A program made the translations under genes and the position numbers. The notes under the pieces are model-generated. The model was not told the origin of the DNA, did no database searches, and saw only the letters and a program-made list of their open reading frames with translations. From Cylindrospermum stagnale PCC 7417 (lineage in GTDB: Bacteria > Cyanobacteriota > Cyanobacteriia > Cyanobacteriales > Nostocaceae), in contig NC_019757.1 of the NCBI RefSeq assembly GCF_000317535.1, forward strand, positions 4,739,501-4,803,500: a stretch of 64,000 nucleotides of DNA. The letters are read 5' to 3'. The number at the start of each line of letters is the position of its first letter. Position 1 is the first letter of the stretch. Shown here piece by piece: positions 25,906 to 34,924 of the stretch.

Positions 25906-28893
25906 CTAACCCGGTGGCGTTCCCTCCTCTAAAGGACGAATAATCGCCGGCGCTGGTGTAACCTCTGGTTGAAAAATTGCCTGCAATGCTTGTTCCAAAG
26001 TTTGCGCCATGACAATTCGGTTTTCGTAAGCCACAACTACCCGCACCAAAGTTGGCAAACTGTTTTGTGTTGCTTCTAAATAAATTGGCTCAACATATAG
26101 CAGAGATTCCTCAATGGGAATCACCAAAAGATTACCCTGAATCGCTCTCGAACCCTGGCGATTCCACAGAGAAATTTGCTGAGAAATTACGGGATCTTGG
26201 TTAATCCGCGCTTCAATTTGCTCTGTTCCGTAAATCAGACGTTCTTTAGGAAAGACATACAGCAGCAACTTTCCGTAGTTCTCACCATCTGACCGCGCCG
26301 CTAACCAAGCAATTAAATTTGTCCGCTGTTTGGGGGTGTAGGGCAAAAATAGAATAAATTCCTCAAAGGGGACGGTGGGGAGGCTGGTAATTAAGTAATA
26401 TGGCTCTACCTGACGGGTTTCACTGCCATAGATTTCATTCGGTATTTGCCACTGGTCTTCCCGGTTATAAAACACTTGGGCGTCAGTCATGTGGTAAATC
26501 ATCAACCGCTCAGATTGAATTTTGAATAAGTCCTCCGGGTAACGGATATGGTTGCGGAGGTTGACTGGCATGGCACTCAGCGGTTTGAACAGCTTGGGAA
26601 ATATCGCTGACCAAGTGGCAATTATCGGGTCTTTGGCATCGGCAATGTAAAAGGTAATGCTGCCGTGGTAGGCATCAATCACTACTTTGACGGAGTTACG
26701 AATGTAGTTGATCCCATCGTTACCCGTGTCTGAGTAGGGATAGCGATCGCTTATTGTATAGCCATCAACAATCCAATAAAGGTAATTTTCTTTACCAGGA
26801 AACTGTTGATTAGCATCATCAGAATTGGCATCAACCGCAACTAAATAGGGATCTTTGTCAAATTGCAAGAAAGGTGCGATCGCGCGAATTCGTTGATTAA
26901 TATTCCGCCGAAATAATACCTTCGTCTCTGGCAAAAAGTCCCGTGTGAGTACCATCTGCCAATCCTTCAGGTACATGGCAAATAGCCACCGTCGCCACAG
27001 CGAACCGATTTGAATTCCACCCAAGCCATCGTAAGTATTGTAAACATTGTCTCTGCCACTGGGATAATCTAGTTCTCTAACCCTGGTGCCAGTCATCACA
27101 TAATTATTAGTAATTTCACCAAAATAAATCCGGGGTTGCCCAATGGGAATGCTTTCACGAATAGCTTCACTGGAAGTGGTGAGGGCGCTTTCATTACCGC
27201 TAATATCTTTAACAAAATATTCTGGTAGTCCACCGGAAGCAACTGTATTTACTGGACTGACTGTAAAACCATAACCGTGAGTATAAATTAAACTGCGGTT
27301 AACCCAGGTCTGAGCTTGCTGCGGCACAGCACTGTAGTCTAATTCCCGTGCAGCGAGCAGTACCTGCCGCCGTTCTGTTGGTTCGATTGCTTCTTGGTCT
27401 GGTGGCTTTTGGGGGCGAGGTGCAGTTACATCTGTTTTGATGGTGTAGCGGTCAATATCGGCGTCAGGAAACTTATAGTATGGTCGAATTTGTTGCAGCT
27501 GGCGGTTAGTTGCTAACAGAGGCCGCTGATCCCAAAGGCGAATATTGCGAATGGTTAACTCATTGGCTTTGATATCAGCTTCAGTCAGTTTTCCTTGGGG
27601 GTTGAAGGTTCTGGCATCAATTGCTTCTAAATTGAATGCCTGCCGAGTTAAAGCAATAGTCCGCTGAATGTAGGGTTCTTCACGTTGCAATTCGTTGGGC
27701 TGGACTATTAAATATTGCACCAACTCAGGTAAAACAAAGTCACCTGCTACAACCAGCAATAAATAAGCCCCCAATCCATAAACTACGAAGCGCTGATGCT
27801 GAGATTTTGGTTGCCAAAAGATTGTTCGCCATAGCAGGTAAAATGCGATCGCTACTGCCAAAATGGACAAAACCTTGTAGGCTGGCAACTCTGCCATCAC
27901 ATCGGTATAGCTGGCACCATAACTCACCCCACGGGACGAATAAACTAGTTCATAACAACTCAGCCAATAACTCAGGGATACCACCAACAGCAAACAGCCC
28001 CCCAAACCGGATAAATGACGCAGCTGCTGCTGGGAAAAACCCGGAAAAACTCCCTGACTCAGACTGTCTCCCGATAGCAAATAGGTAAGAGTAACGGCGA
28101 CCAAAGCATACAAACATAATCCTGTCAACCAAAGTTCCAGCAGTTCCCAGACTGGTAGCGAAAAGATGTAGAAGCTGATATCTCGACCGAATAAAGGCTC
28201 TGTATTGTTGAAGGGGGTAGGGTGGAAATATTGCAACACCTTGGCCCAGTGTTGAGACAGCATCAGCCCAAACCCGACACTTAACAAAATAGCGATCGCC
28301 CTGAGGAAAAATTGGGGATAAATTAATAATGCGATCGCCATTCCCAAAACCAAGCCAAAATACCAAGTTTGGGAAGCCATCCGCCTCAATTGTTGCCAAA
28401 TTATCTCTGCGCGAAACCAGCCAGGAACGGCTAAACTAGCCTGATTAACTTCCGAATGCCAGTAAGCAACAGCAATTTCACCATAATGTACCAGTATTAA
28501 CCCTACCAACAAACTCAATCCCAAAGCTAACGGTAACAGCCAAGGCAATCTTAATTGCCAATGTTGCGATTCAAGTATCCGGGTTTCATTTCCTCTGGTA
28601 TAAAGAGGACTGAGAAAATTTTTTAGCTCCCTAGCCCTGACTTGCTCCGTCTTTAAAGACTGGGGATACTTCAGCCGTTGAGCCACTGCCAAGTTTCCCA
28701 GTAAATAAGCAGCCGTTATACCAGCTACGACTACCCATAAACTACCTTGGGTTACTATCCGCAGCAGAAATACTTGTAAATATCCGACTTCCTGAAACCA
28801 GAAAATCTCAGCACCCAATCGGGAACCCAGATCCCAAAGTAGTAACAACCCCAGGAATACTACAAATACTCGAAAGCACCATTTCCACAACAT
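25906..28893 (-). CDS. UPF0182 family membrane protein
   Basis: A 995-residue protein of the UPF0182 (COG1615) family. The first 400 residues contain about seven to eight hydrophobic segments (for example [51 protein letters not shown]). The remainder is a large, probably extracytoplasmic domain with family blocks such as [47 protein letters not shown] and [11 protein letters not shown]-like [15 protein letters not shown]. Length agrees with the family. No biochemical function is established for it. Confidence 0.92.
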   Translation of the reverse strand: MLWKWCFRVFVVFLGLLLLWDLGSRLGAEIFWFQEVGYLQVFLLRIVTQGSLWVVVAGITAAYLLGNLAVAQRLKYPQSLKTEQVRARELKNFLSPLYTRGNETRILESQHWQLRLPWLLPLALGLSLLVGLILVHYGEIAVAYWHSEVNQASLAVPGWFRAEIIWQQLRRMASQTWYFGLVLGMAIALLIYPQFFLRAIAILLSVGFGLMLSQHWAKVLQYFHPTPFNNTEPLFGRDISFYIFSLPVWELLELWLTGLCLYALVAVTLTYLLSGDSLSQGVFPGFSQQQLRHLSGLGGCLLLVVSLSYWLSCYELVYSSRGVSYGASYTDVMAELPAYKVLSILAVAIAFYLLWRTIFWQPKSQHQRFVVYGLGAYLLLVVAGDFVLPELVQYLIVQPNELQREEPYIQRTIALTRQAFNLEAIDARTFNPQGKLTEADIKANELTIRNIRLWDQRPLLATNRQLQQIRPYYKFPDADIDRYTIKTDVTAPRPQKPPDQEAIEPTERRQVLLAARELDYSAVPQQAQTWVNRSLIYTHGYGFTVSPVNTVASGGLPEYFVKDISGNESALTTSSEAIRESIPIGQPRIYFGEITNNYVMTGTRVRELDYPSGRDNVYNTYDGLGGIQIGSLWRRWLFAMYLKDWQMVLTRDFLPETKVLFRRNINQRIRAIAPFLQFDKDPYLVAVDANSDDANQQFPGKENYLYWIVDGYTISDRYPYSDTGNDGINYIRNSVKVVIDAYHGSITFYIADAKDPIIATWSAIFPKLFKPLSAMPVNLRNHIRYPEDLFKIQSERLMIYHMTDAQVFYNREDQWQIPNEIYGSETRQVEPYYLITSLPTVPFEEFILFLPYTPKQRTNLIAWLAARSDGENYGKLLLYVFPKERLIYGTEQIEARINQDPVISQQISLWNRQGSRAIQGNLLVIPIEESLLYVEPIYLEATQNSLPTLVRVVVAYENRIVMAQTLEQALQAIFQPEVTPAPAIIRPLEEGTPPG

Positions 28894-29228
28894 TCCTTAG
28901 CAATTGGTAATTGGTAATTAAAATTACTGCCACTGGCGCATACTGAGGCGCATCACTTATTTTTGCTGCCCTATATCTGATTTTAGCGGCGAAGCCTTGA
29001 CAAAATTGCTGATGCTCATCAGATAAACTATCTATTGGAACAGCGAAGTAATGTAGAGACGTTGCATGCAAAGTCTCTACTTTCGCTTTGATTGTTAAGT
29101 TGTCTGTGTATCGCTGTGATATTCTTGGCATCTCGCGATAAAAATTGATTAATTCGGTTAGTATGGCTAATCACCCTCTTACTTCAGGTTGGAGATTTTG
29201 GCCAGTGTTTTATTTGTAACCTGTAATT
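28894..29228. other. Intergenic region with heptamer repeat and hairpin repeat
   Basis: Just upstream of the UPF0182 start lies CAATTGGTAATTGGTAATTA, a short stretch of the Nostoc heptamer repeat. At 29053-29080 GTAGAGAC...GTCTCTAC forms a perfect 8-bp stem around GTTGCATGCAAA, a hairpin repeat common in Nostoc. A minus-strand frame crosses the region but is shadow sequence. Confidence 0.55.
29053..29080. repeat. Dispersed palindromic repeat
   Basis: The arms GTAGAGAC and GTCTCTAC enclose GTTGCATGCAAA, giving a short hairpin on either strand. This unit is one of the common dispersed repeats of heterocystous cyanobacteria. Confidence 0.7.
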
Positions 29229-29669
29229 ATGCTTACCAGCGTTGACCGTTTATTATTTGTCCGGCGAGTCCCAATTTTTAAGGAATTGCGGGATGACTTT
29301 ATTGTGCGACTGGCTTCAGTGATGAACGAACTGTCATATCCAGCTAATTACAGCATCTTTAAACAGGGAGAAGAGGGGCGATCGCTCTATATTGTTGTTT
29401 CAGGGCGCGTCAAAGTTCACATTGGGGATACAAAATTAGCAGAGGTGGAACAAGGAAAATACTTTGGGGAAATGGCAGTATTTGATACTGAACCCCGTTC
29501 CGCTTCTGTAACCACCTTGGAACCTTGCGAATGTTTGGAACTCACACAAGAGCAACTTTATGACGCCATTGAAGAAACTCCGGAAATTGCCGTGAATATT
29601 ATTCGTGAGTTATCTCGTCTGGTTCGCAGACTGAATGACAACATGAATGCAATCCGGTTAAACAATTAA
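29229..29669 (+). CDS. Cyclic nucleotide-binding domain protein without DNA-binding domain
   Basis: A 146-residue protein consisting of a single CRP-type beta-barrel. It starts DRLLFVRRVPIFKELRDDFI and has FKQGEEGRSLYIVVSGRVKV. The phosphate-binding cassette is YFGEMAVFDTEPRSASVTTL, in which FGE and RSA match the cNMP-contacting residues. There is no helix-turn-helix after the C-helix (EIAVNIIRELSRLVRRL), so it is a sensor/adaptor rather than a transcription factor. The stop directly abuts the convergent cobB stop. Partner unknown. Confidence 0.88.
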   Translation: MLTSVDRLLFVRRVPIFKELRDDFIVRLASVMNELSYPANYSIFKQGEEGRSLYIVVSGRVKVHIGDTKLAEVEQGKYFGEMAVFDTEPRSASVTTLEPCECLELTQEQLYDAIEETPEIAVNIIRELSRLVRRLNDNMNAIRLNN

Positions 29670-31064
29670 CTACGAAAGTCTAAATTCCCGACATTGCCGA
29701 AGAAACCGCTGGGGAATCTCCACAGTTTCCCCCCAGTGTTGATGCACATAAGAGGCGTGGAGAGTCGGTAAACTCCAACCCTCAAATCCCGTATTTTCCT
29801 CACAATCGTAGCGAGAAGTGGCAAATAAGGGCTGATTGGGGGGTGATATTAAACGGGAACGATGAAACTCGTGTCCGTAAACATTCGCCCCTACTGGTAC
29901 TAACAGACTATCTTGCAATGCGATCGCGCGACGATAGCCTAAAGTTAAACTTCCACCCATTTGAGCAGATGTCGGCAAAACCCCCACCATCGACCAAGGT
30001 TTAGCCTCAAAATCGACAATTTGCTCACACAAATACATCAAGCCCCCACATTCGGCGATGGTTGGCATTAGAGCCAATATTGCTGTTTTCACTGCATCAC
30101 GGGCGCTGGTATTTTCTGCTAGTTGCTGGGCAAAAACTTCGGGAAAACCACCGCCGAAATACATTCCCTGCACGTTCTGTGGTAAGAGAGCATCTGTAAG
30201 CGGACTCCATTCGACTAGTTCTGCGCCTAACTGTTGTAGTAAATCAAGATTATCTTGGTAGTAGAAATTAAAAGCGCGATCGCGTGCAACTGCAATTTTA
30301 ACTGGGTAATGGGTGATGGGTAATGGGTAATGGGTAATGGGTAATGATTGTGATTGCAAGATTGGTAGTAGTTGATCCCAGTCAAAGCAGGTATCGCCCA
30401 AATCAGCCAGACGATCAATAACAGCATTCAGTTCTGGGAGTTCATCTGACGGTATTAAACCCAAATGGCGATCGGGTATAGTGATGTTATCTTGTCGCCG
30501 CAAAACGCCGAGAACGGGTAATTGTAGAGGTTCTAGGGAACTTTTGAGCAAAGATAAATGGCGATCGCTTCCCACACGATTCAGCACCACGCCAATTATC
30601 TTAATTCTGGCATCAAAAGAAGAATAACCGTGTGCGATCGCTGCCACCGAACCAGACAAGCGACTGCAATCAATTACTAATACCACAGGGATATCTAATA
30701 ACCGTGCAATGTGCGCTGTACTAGCAAAGTCAGTAGGTAATGGGTAATTGGTAATTGGTAATTGGTTTTCTTTACCATATCCAACACCATCAAAAAGTCC
30801 CATCACCCCTTCTACAAGCGCATATTCACATTCTTGAGAATGACGCTTAAAACATTGCTGTACATAACTTTCCGAAGTCAGCACCGTGTCTAAATTCCGA
30901 CAAGCGCGACCAGTAACACGCTGATGAAACATCGGGTCAATATAATCTGGCCCCACCTTAAAAGATTGTACCTTTGCACCGCGACGGCATAAAGATGCTA
31001 AAAGGGTGAGCGTTACTGTTGTCTTACCCACCCCACTACGTTCTCCAGCAATAATTATAGACAT
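29670..31064 (-). CDS. cobB/cbiA: Cobyrinate a,c-diamide synthase
   Basis: It amidates the a and c side chains of cobyrinate in cobalamin synthesis, using ATP and glutamine. The N-terminal P-loop domain has IIAGERSGVGKTTVTLTLLA, KVGPDYIDPMFHQ and VEGVMGLFDGVG. The C-terminal triad-type GATase domain begins KIAVARDRAFNFYYQDN and carries the family's MYFGGGFPEVFAQQLA and CGGLMYLCE (nucleophile Cys). The 464 residues include two unusual insertions, [11 protein letters not shown] at about 99-111 and LPITHYPLPITHYP at about 240-254, coded by heptamer DNA repeats. The window also encodes a B12-dependent ribonucleotide reductase that would need this cofactor. Confidence 0.93.
   Translation of the reverse strand: MSIIIAGERSGVGKTTVTLTLLASLCRRGAKVQSFKVGPDYIDPMFHQRVTGRACRNLDTVLTSESYVQQCFKRHSQECEYALVEGVMGLFDGVGYGKENQLPITNYPLPTDFASTAHIARLLDIPVVLVIDCSRLSGSVAAIAHGYSSFDARIKIIGVVLNRVGSDRHLSLLKSSLEPLQLPVLGVLRRQDNITIPDRHLGLIPSDELPELNAVIDRLADLGDTCFDWDQLLPILQSQSLPITHYPLPITHYPVKIAVARDRAFNFYYQDNLDLLQQLGAELVEWSPLTDALLPQNVQGMYFGGGFPEVFAQQLAENTSARDAVKTAILALMPTIAECGGLMYLCEQIVDFEAKPWSMVGVLPTSAQMGGSLTLGYRRAIALQDSLLVPVGANVYGHEFHRSRLISPPNQPLFATSRYDCEENTGFEGWSLPTLHASYVHQHWGETVEIPQRFLRQCREFRLS
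30303..30346. repeat. Heptanucleotide tandem repeat inside cobB
   Basis: About six units of GGGTAAT (TGGGTGA once). Read on the minus strand the 7-base unit gives a 7-codon period, coding LPITHYP repeats in the linker between the ATPase and GATase domains. The frame is kept. Confidence 0.85.
30734..30767. repeat. Second heptanucleotide repeat inside cobB
   Basis: GGTAATGGGTAATTGGTAAT and following units code for LPITNYPLP in a surface loop after the VEGVMGLFDGVG motif. Frame is kept. Confidence 0.8.
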
Positions 31065-31142
31065 TCCTTAATTGGTGATTGGTAAACTAAGATGGCTCCC
31101 AGATTTAGCATAGCCATATCTAGGAGCACTTAATTTACTTAC

Positions 31143-31238
31143 TTGTAGCGGTTCCCGACCTAGAGAGGTACGTTTTCAAAGCTACTAGTCTTGGTAAACA
31201 AGATTTGGGTGTACCTCAGTTGCTTAGGAACCGCTATA
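31143..31238. repeat. Imperfect inverted-repeat element (MITE-like)
   Basis: The left arm TAGCGGTTCCCGACCTAGAG followed by AGGTAC faces the right arm, whose complement is TAGCGGTTCCTAAGCAACTG followed by AGGTAC. The outer 10 and the inner 8 bases match and the middle differs. Total about 95 bases between cobB and the lectin gene. The right end supplies the TAG stop codon of the lectin gene. Confidence 0.6.
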
Positions 31239-31458
31239 CACAACCACAGACAGAACTTTGGTTTGGAATATTTGAATCCCACTGGCCATTCCATGTCGCA
31301 CCGACTGAACCGCAGGTTCTAGGACATTTGTCTTTCGCGTCAAGCCTGTTGTAGATAGGGCCGGCGTTAACATCTCGACCTCCAGAAAGAAACTGCTGTT
31401 CTGCTATGGATAGCTCTACAAATAGACCCGAGCTAATTTTGGTGATTTGAATTGACAT
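31234..31458 (-). CDS. MVL-type mannan-binding lectin domain with double-glycine leader
   Basis: A 74-residue precursor. I place the start at ATG 31456-31458 because AGAGGAG lies 9 bases upstream; an upstream frame adds 8 residues without a site. The N-terminal 27 residues end ELSIAEQQFLSGG, a GG-type leader of the kind cleaved by C39-peptidase ABC exporters (E-L-x8-G-G pattern). The mature part (about 47 residues) contains AGPIYNRLDAKDKCPRTCGS, WNGQW and SVCGC, the pattern of the Microcystis viridis lectin (MVL) repeat, with four cysteines likely in disulfides. It would be exported and bind high-mannose glycans. No exporter gene lies next to it. The stop codon comes from an adjacent repeat. 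Confidence 0.75.
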   Translation of the reverse strand: MSIQITKISSGLFVELSIAEQQFLSGGRDVNAGPIYNRLDAKDKCPRTCGSVGATWNGQWDSNIPNQSSVCGCV

Positions 31459-31689
31459 GATTGTAGCTCCTCTAAGGTACATAACCTAACCTATAAGTAC
31501 CCAGTCACCATCAATCTCACACTGTCTCTTAGCTATCGGGAGCATTTGAGACGATTTTGGGGTGAGATTTAAATTACATGACTACTTATTTATCCGAATA
31601 CTAAATATGTTTTTTTTAGATAAAATTATCCCCACGATAGAAATTAAAAAGCTCAATTTCTATCTTGTGACTGAATCAAATAAATAGTT
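31459..31689. other. Region upstream of lectin gene
   Basis: No gene. It must hold the lectin promoter on the minus strand. A notable AT-rich segment lies around 31590-31630. AGAGGAG at about 31467-31473 (minus strand) is the lectin ribosome-binding site. Confidence 0.4.
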
Positions 31690-31724
31690 AAAAAAATACC
31701 CTCCTTTCCAAAGCAGAAAGGAGG
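31690..31724 (-). terminator. Rho-independent terminator of the opcA operon
   Basis: On the minus strand CCTCCTTTC and GAAAGGAGG form a perfect 9-bp stem around a 7-base loop, followed by GTATTTTTTT. It lies about 20 bases beyond the opcA stop. Confidence 0.88.
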
Positions 31725-31744
31725 ATAGAGGGGTTAGGTTTGAA

Positions 31745-33103
31745 TTAATTAGCCAACTTTAAAGTTTTCGCGATCGCACCCAGGCTTTCTTCAAACAGAG
31801 CCTCACGACCCCAGCGTTGTACCTGCTGACTCAACAACACTTCCGCCTTTTGTTCCGAAAGTGAACTTACCTGTTGATACAGACCTGCGGACTGAGCACC
31901 ACCATGTGTTTCCATCCGCATACAACCACCAGTTTCTGAGCAAATGACTGTACCACAGTCTGCCTTGGGATTAGTGGAACTTAGACGCAGAGCAATCAAG
32001 TCACCAACAATGTCACCGACATCAGCAACCGGGACTCCTGCTAACTCTGCTTCTACTTGTCGTTGATCTTGAGCAACAAACTGAATGCGAGTTATATCAT
32101 AATCTCCGCTTTCCCTTTGATAAGAAACTGGCTCCCAATTTAAGCGACTTGCCAGCCAACCCAAAAACAACAATCCTTGAGCAGGGTTGCCTTTTTCATA
32201 ATCAATCGTCACGCGGTCAACTTCCCTCAAAGCAGCCCGACGGTTAGGAGAGTCGTAAGCCTCAGCTGTCAACTCCTGCCATGCTGCCAAACGTCGCCAG
32301 TTTAAGTCAGCTAGAGGTATACCATTTTCTACCAACTCTTCTAAGCTGAGTAGAACACTTTCTGGCTCGTTAAAGTGGCAAGAATCGACAATCACATTAT
32401 TGCAGACTGCTGCCAGTCGTTTGAATAAAGAGTTATTCGGGTCTGGTGTTGCCTTCCACCAGAGAAACTTCGGCAAGCCACCAATCAACAATGCTGGAAT
32501 CATGCCACCTATACGTTCCAAGGCGGAGGCGGTGCCGCTGAGAGTTATATATTCACAGCAGATGAGTGTACTAGAAGATTGCTTTTGAATCGGGCAATAA
32601 GCAGAAACTTGCGCCTTGACCCCTTCATCTTCCCCAGCAACTGGACATAGGGCAATAATGCGGCAGGGGTTGCGGATAGCGATTTCATCGGCAATCGTCG
32701 GGCTGGAGTTATAGCTAATACCGCCACCATTAATAGATCCACCATTGCGCTGACGTTTGGCTGCTTCTTCTCGCAAGATGGCGAGGGTGTCCCTTGTCGG
32801 TGTACCAGTTTCTGGAAGTTCATATTGCTTTTGAACTTCCCGTAGGGCTGTTTCTGTTTGCGGCCCTAAAATCCCATCAATTGGCCCATTGTAAAATCCC
32901 GAAGCAGCCAACAGATATTGGGTTTCTTCCGGTTCGTAAACCACTAAAGTAAATGTCGTGGCGCGGGTAGCAGCAGGCAGCCCACCGTCCTCGCCGGTCA
33001 TGCCGTAACTTTGCCAAATTTGAGTTAGTTCCGCTTCTATTTCTGTGAGCGAAACATCCTTTGGTGCCTGAAGTGAAAAAATGGTAGGAGCTTGGGGAGC
33101 CAT
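31745..33103 (-). CDS. opcA: Glucose-6-phosphate dehydrogenase assembly protein OpcA
   Basis: OpcA activates and assembles G6PDH in cyanobacteria and is tied to redox control of the oxidative pentose phosphate pathway. The 452-residue protein has a peptidoglycan-binding-1-like segment near residues 60-105 (SGFYNGPIDGILGPQTETAL), then the OpcA core (NPCRIIALCPVAGEDEG, LIGGLPKFLWWKATPDPN, VIVDSCHFNEP). The C-terminal part has RMETHGGAQSAGLYQQ and several cysteines (CGTVICSETGGC) that could take part in redox regulation. It is the last gene of fbp-tal-zwf-opcA and is followed by a strong terminator. Confidence 0.95.
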   Translation of the reverse strand: MAPQAPTIFSLQAPKDVSLTEIEAELTQIWQSYGMTGEDGGLPAATRATTFTLVVYEPEETQYLLAASGFYNGPIDGILGPQTETALREVQKQYELPETGTPTRDTLAILREEAAKRQRNGGSINGGGISYNSSPTIADEIAIRNPCRIIALCPVAGEDEGVKAQVSAYCPIQKQSSSTLICCEYITLSGTASALERIGGMIPALLIGGLPKFLWWKATPDPNNSLFKRLAAVCNNVIVDSCHFNEPESVLLSLEELVENGIPLADLNWRRLAAWQELTAEAYDSPNRRAALREVDRVTIDYEKGNPAQGLLFLGWLASRLNWEPVSYQRESGDYDITRIQFVAQDQRQVEAELAGVPVADVGDIVGDLIALRLSSTNPKADCGTVICSETGGCMRMETHGGAQSAGLYQQVSSLSEQKAEVLLSQQVQRWGREALFEESLGAIAKTLKLAN

Positions 33104-33109
33104 AGTCTA

Positions 33110-33270
33110 TTTTGGATTTTGGATTTTGGATTTGAGATTTCGAGATTTGAGATTTTGAGATTTTGGATTAGCGGTTGAGTAACGGGTAATAGGTAATAAC
33201 TATTTTCCTCTTTCCCAATTACCTGTTTCCCAATTACCAATTCCCCAATCCAAAATCTAAAATCTAAAAT
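33110..33270. repeat. Facing A/T-rich heptamer repeats between zwf and opcA
   Basis: From about 33112 to 33168 units of GGATTTT/GAGATTT repeat; at 33247-33269 CAAAATCTAAAATCTAAAAT is their complement. Between them lie GGTAATA and CCCAATTACC-type units that can also pair. The transcript of the operon would form a long imperfect hairpin here. Confidence 0.75.
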
Positions 33271-33272
33271 TC

Positions 33273-34802
33273 TTAGAGTCTGCGCCAGCGACGATTATCT
33301 TGGTTAATGAGGAATTCTGCTTCTGCTGGTTCCCAAGTACCGGCTTCGTACTGAGGAATAGAGGCTGGGTCTGCGGGCGCATCCCAAACAGAAAGGGCTG
33401 GTGTAACTACCTGCCAAGCGGCTTCCACTTCGTCCGCCCGTGTAAACAAAGTCTGATCGCCCATCATACAATCAAGAAATAGGCGATCGTAGGCATCGGA
33501 AGTTGCTTGGATGCCAAAGGAACCATAACTAAAGTCCATGTCAACAGCACGGGTGCGGAATTCTGCCCCTGGCATTTTCACATCAAACCGCAGGGAAATT
33601 CCCTCATTCGGTTGAATCCGCATTGTCAAAATGTTGGCGTTTGCCTGTTGTGCTGCGGAGGTAAACATACTGGAAGGAACTTCGCGGAAGTGGATGGCAA
33701 TTTCACTGACTTTTTTCGGCATCCGCTTTCCGGTTCGTAGATAGAAAGGTACACCTTGCCAGCGCCAGTTATCCACCATAAACTTCATTGCCACATAAGT
33801 GGGCGTTGTTGATTTAGGATTGACTCCCGGTTCTTCCCGATACCCTGCTACTGGTTGACCTTTCATCCAACCAGCGCTGTATTGCCCACGGATTGCTGAA
33901 CGGGACAGATTATGAACGTCAGCTAAACGCGTAGCTTGCAGTACTTTTACTTTTTCCGTGCGGATACTGTCAGCATCCATCGAGTTGGGCGCTTCCATCG
34001 CCGTCAGACAGTAAAGTTGCATCAAGTGGTTTTGCAACATATCCCGCAGGGCGCCGGCGCTTTCATAATATCCCGCCCGGTCTTCAACGCCGACTGTTTC
34101 TGCTACGGTAATTTGGACATGGTCAACAAATTGACGATTCCACAAGGGTTCAAAAATCGCATTGGCAAAGCGAAACACCAGCAAATTCTGAACAGTTTCT
34201 TTACCCAAGTAGTGGTCAATGCGGTAGACTTGGTGTTCTTTGCAATATTTCTGCACTACTTGGTTGAGACTTTGGGCCGAGGCTAAGTCCCGACCAAAGG
34301 GTTTCTCAATTACCAACCGATGCTTGTAGGGATCTTCTAGCATCCCACCTGCCCCTAGTTGCTTAATAGCTTCTGGGAAGAAGTTGGGGGCGACGGAAAG
34401 ATAGAACATCCGGTTTCCCCTTGTTCCTCGTTTCTCGTCTAATTCGCTTAATAATTTTTTCAGTTTCTGGTAACTCTCTGGATTGTCTATGTCCCCAGGA
34501 CAGTAGAACAGACCTTGAGAGAAGTCTTGCCAAAGTTCTCCCAGTTCGACGCTACTATGAGCTTCTTCCATGCCCTTCTGCATTTGCTCGCGGAAGTATT
34601 CGTGGCTCCATTCTCGACGAGCTACGCCAACTATGGTAGTTTCAGGGGGAATGCGTCTCTCCCGCCGCAATTTGTAAAGTGCTGGCACTAGTTTACGCCA
34701 GGTAAGATCCCCAGAAGCGCCAAAGATAACTATAATTTGGGGTTCGGGCATCCCTTGCTGTTGTAGACCAACGCGTAGGGGATTTTCTAGCAGACTGGGC
34801 AT
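33273..34802 (-). CDS. zwf: Glucose-6-phosphate 1-dehydrogenase
   Basis: It oxidises glucose 6-phosphate to 6-phosphogluconolactone with NADP, the entry step of the oxidative pentose phosphate pathway, used in the dark and in heterocysts. The 509 residues show the NADP site [20 protein letters not shown] and the substrate-binding [19 protein letters not shown]. Conserved later blocks include [38 protein letters not shown] and YLRTGKRM. Length is typical. It is followed by opcA, whose product activates it, and preceded by tal. Confidence 0.97.
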   Translation of the reverse strand: MPSLLENPLRVGLQQQGMPEPQIIVIFGASGDLTWRKLVPALYKLRRERRIPPETTIVGVARREWSHEYFREQMQKGMEEAHSSVELGELWQDFSQGLFYCPGDIDNPESYQKLKKLLSELDEKRGTRGNRMFYLSVAPNFFPEAIKQLGAGGMLEDPYKHRLVIEKPFGRDLASAQSLNQVVQKYCKEHQVYRIDHYLGKETVQNLLVFRFANAIFEPLWNRQFVDHVQITVAETVGVEDRAGYYESAGALRDMLQNHLMQLYCLTAMEAPNSMDADSIRTEKVKVLQATRLADVHNLSRSAIRGQYSAGWMKGQPVAGYREEPGVNPKSTTPTYVAMKFMVDNWRWQGVPFYLRTGKRMPKKVSEIAIHFREVPSSMFTSAAQQANANILTMRIQPNEGISLRFDVKMPGAEFRTRAVDMDFSYGSFGIQATSDAYDRLFLDCMMGDQTLFTRADEVEAAWQVVTPALSVWDAPADPASIPQYEAGTWEPAEAEFLINQDNRRWRRL

Positions 34803-34834
34803 AACAATTTTGGAGTTTAGATTAGGGATTTTGG

Positions 34835-34924
34835 GTTGGGGATTGGTAATGGGTAATTAGTAATTGGGAAAAAGGAAAAGAAATATTACCCATTACCCAT
34901 TACCTATTAGCCATTACCAATTAC
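34835..34924. repeat. Facing heptamer repeats between tal and zwf
   Basis: The plus strand has GGTAATGGGTAATTAGTAAT at about 34845-34865. It then has the complementary ATTACCCATTACCCATTACC and TTACCAATTACC at about 34888-34924. The arms can pair, forming a hairpin in the operon mRNA between tal and zwf. Confidence 0.8.

Noticed and set aside
28808-29131. 107-codon minus-strand frame upstream of the UPF0182 gene
   Set aside because: It runs through the heptamer and hairpin repeats and overlaps the UPF0182 start; composition is that of non-coding sequence.
30303-30346. CRISPR array
   Set aside because: The repeats are 7 bases long with no spacers; they are heptamer tandem repeats. No CRISPR-like arrays were seen elsewhere in the window.
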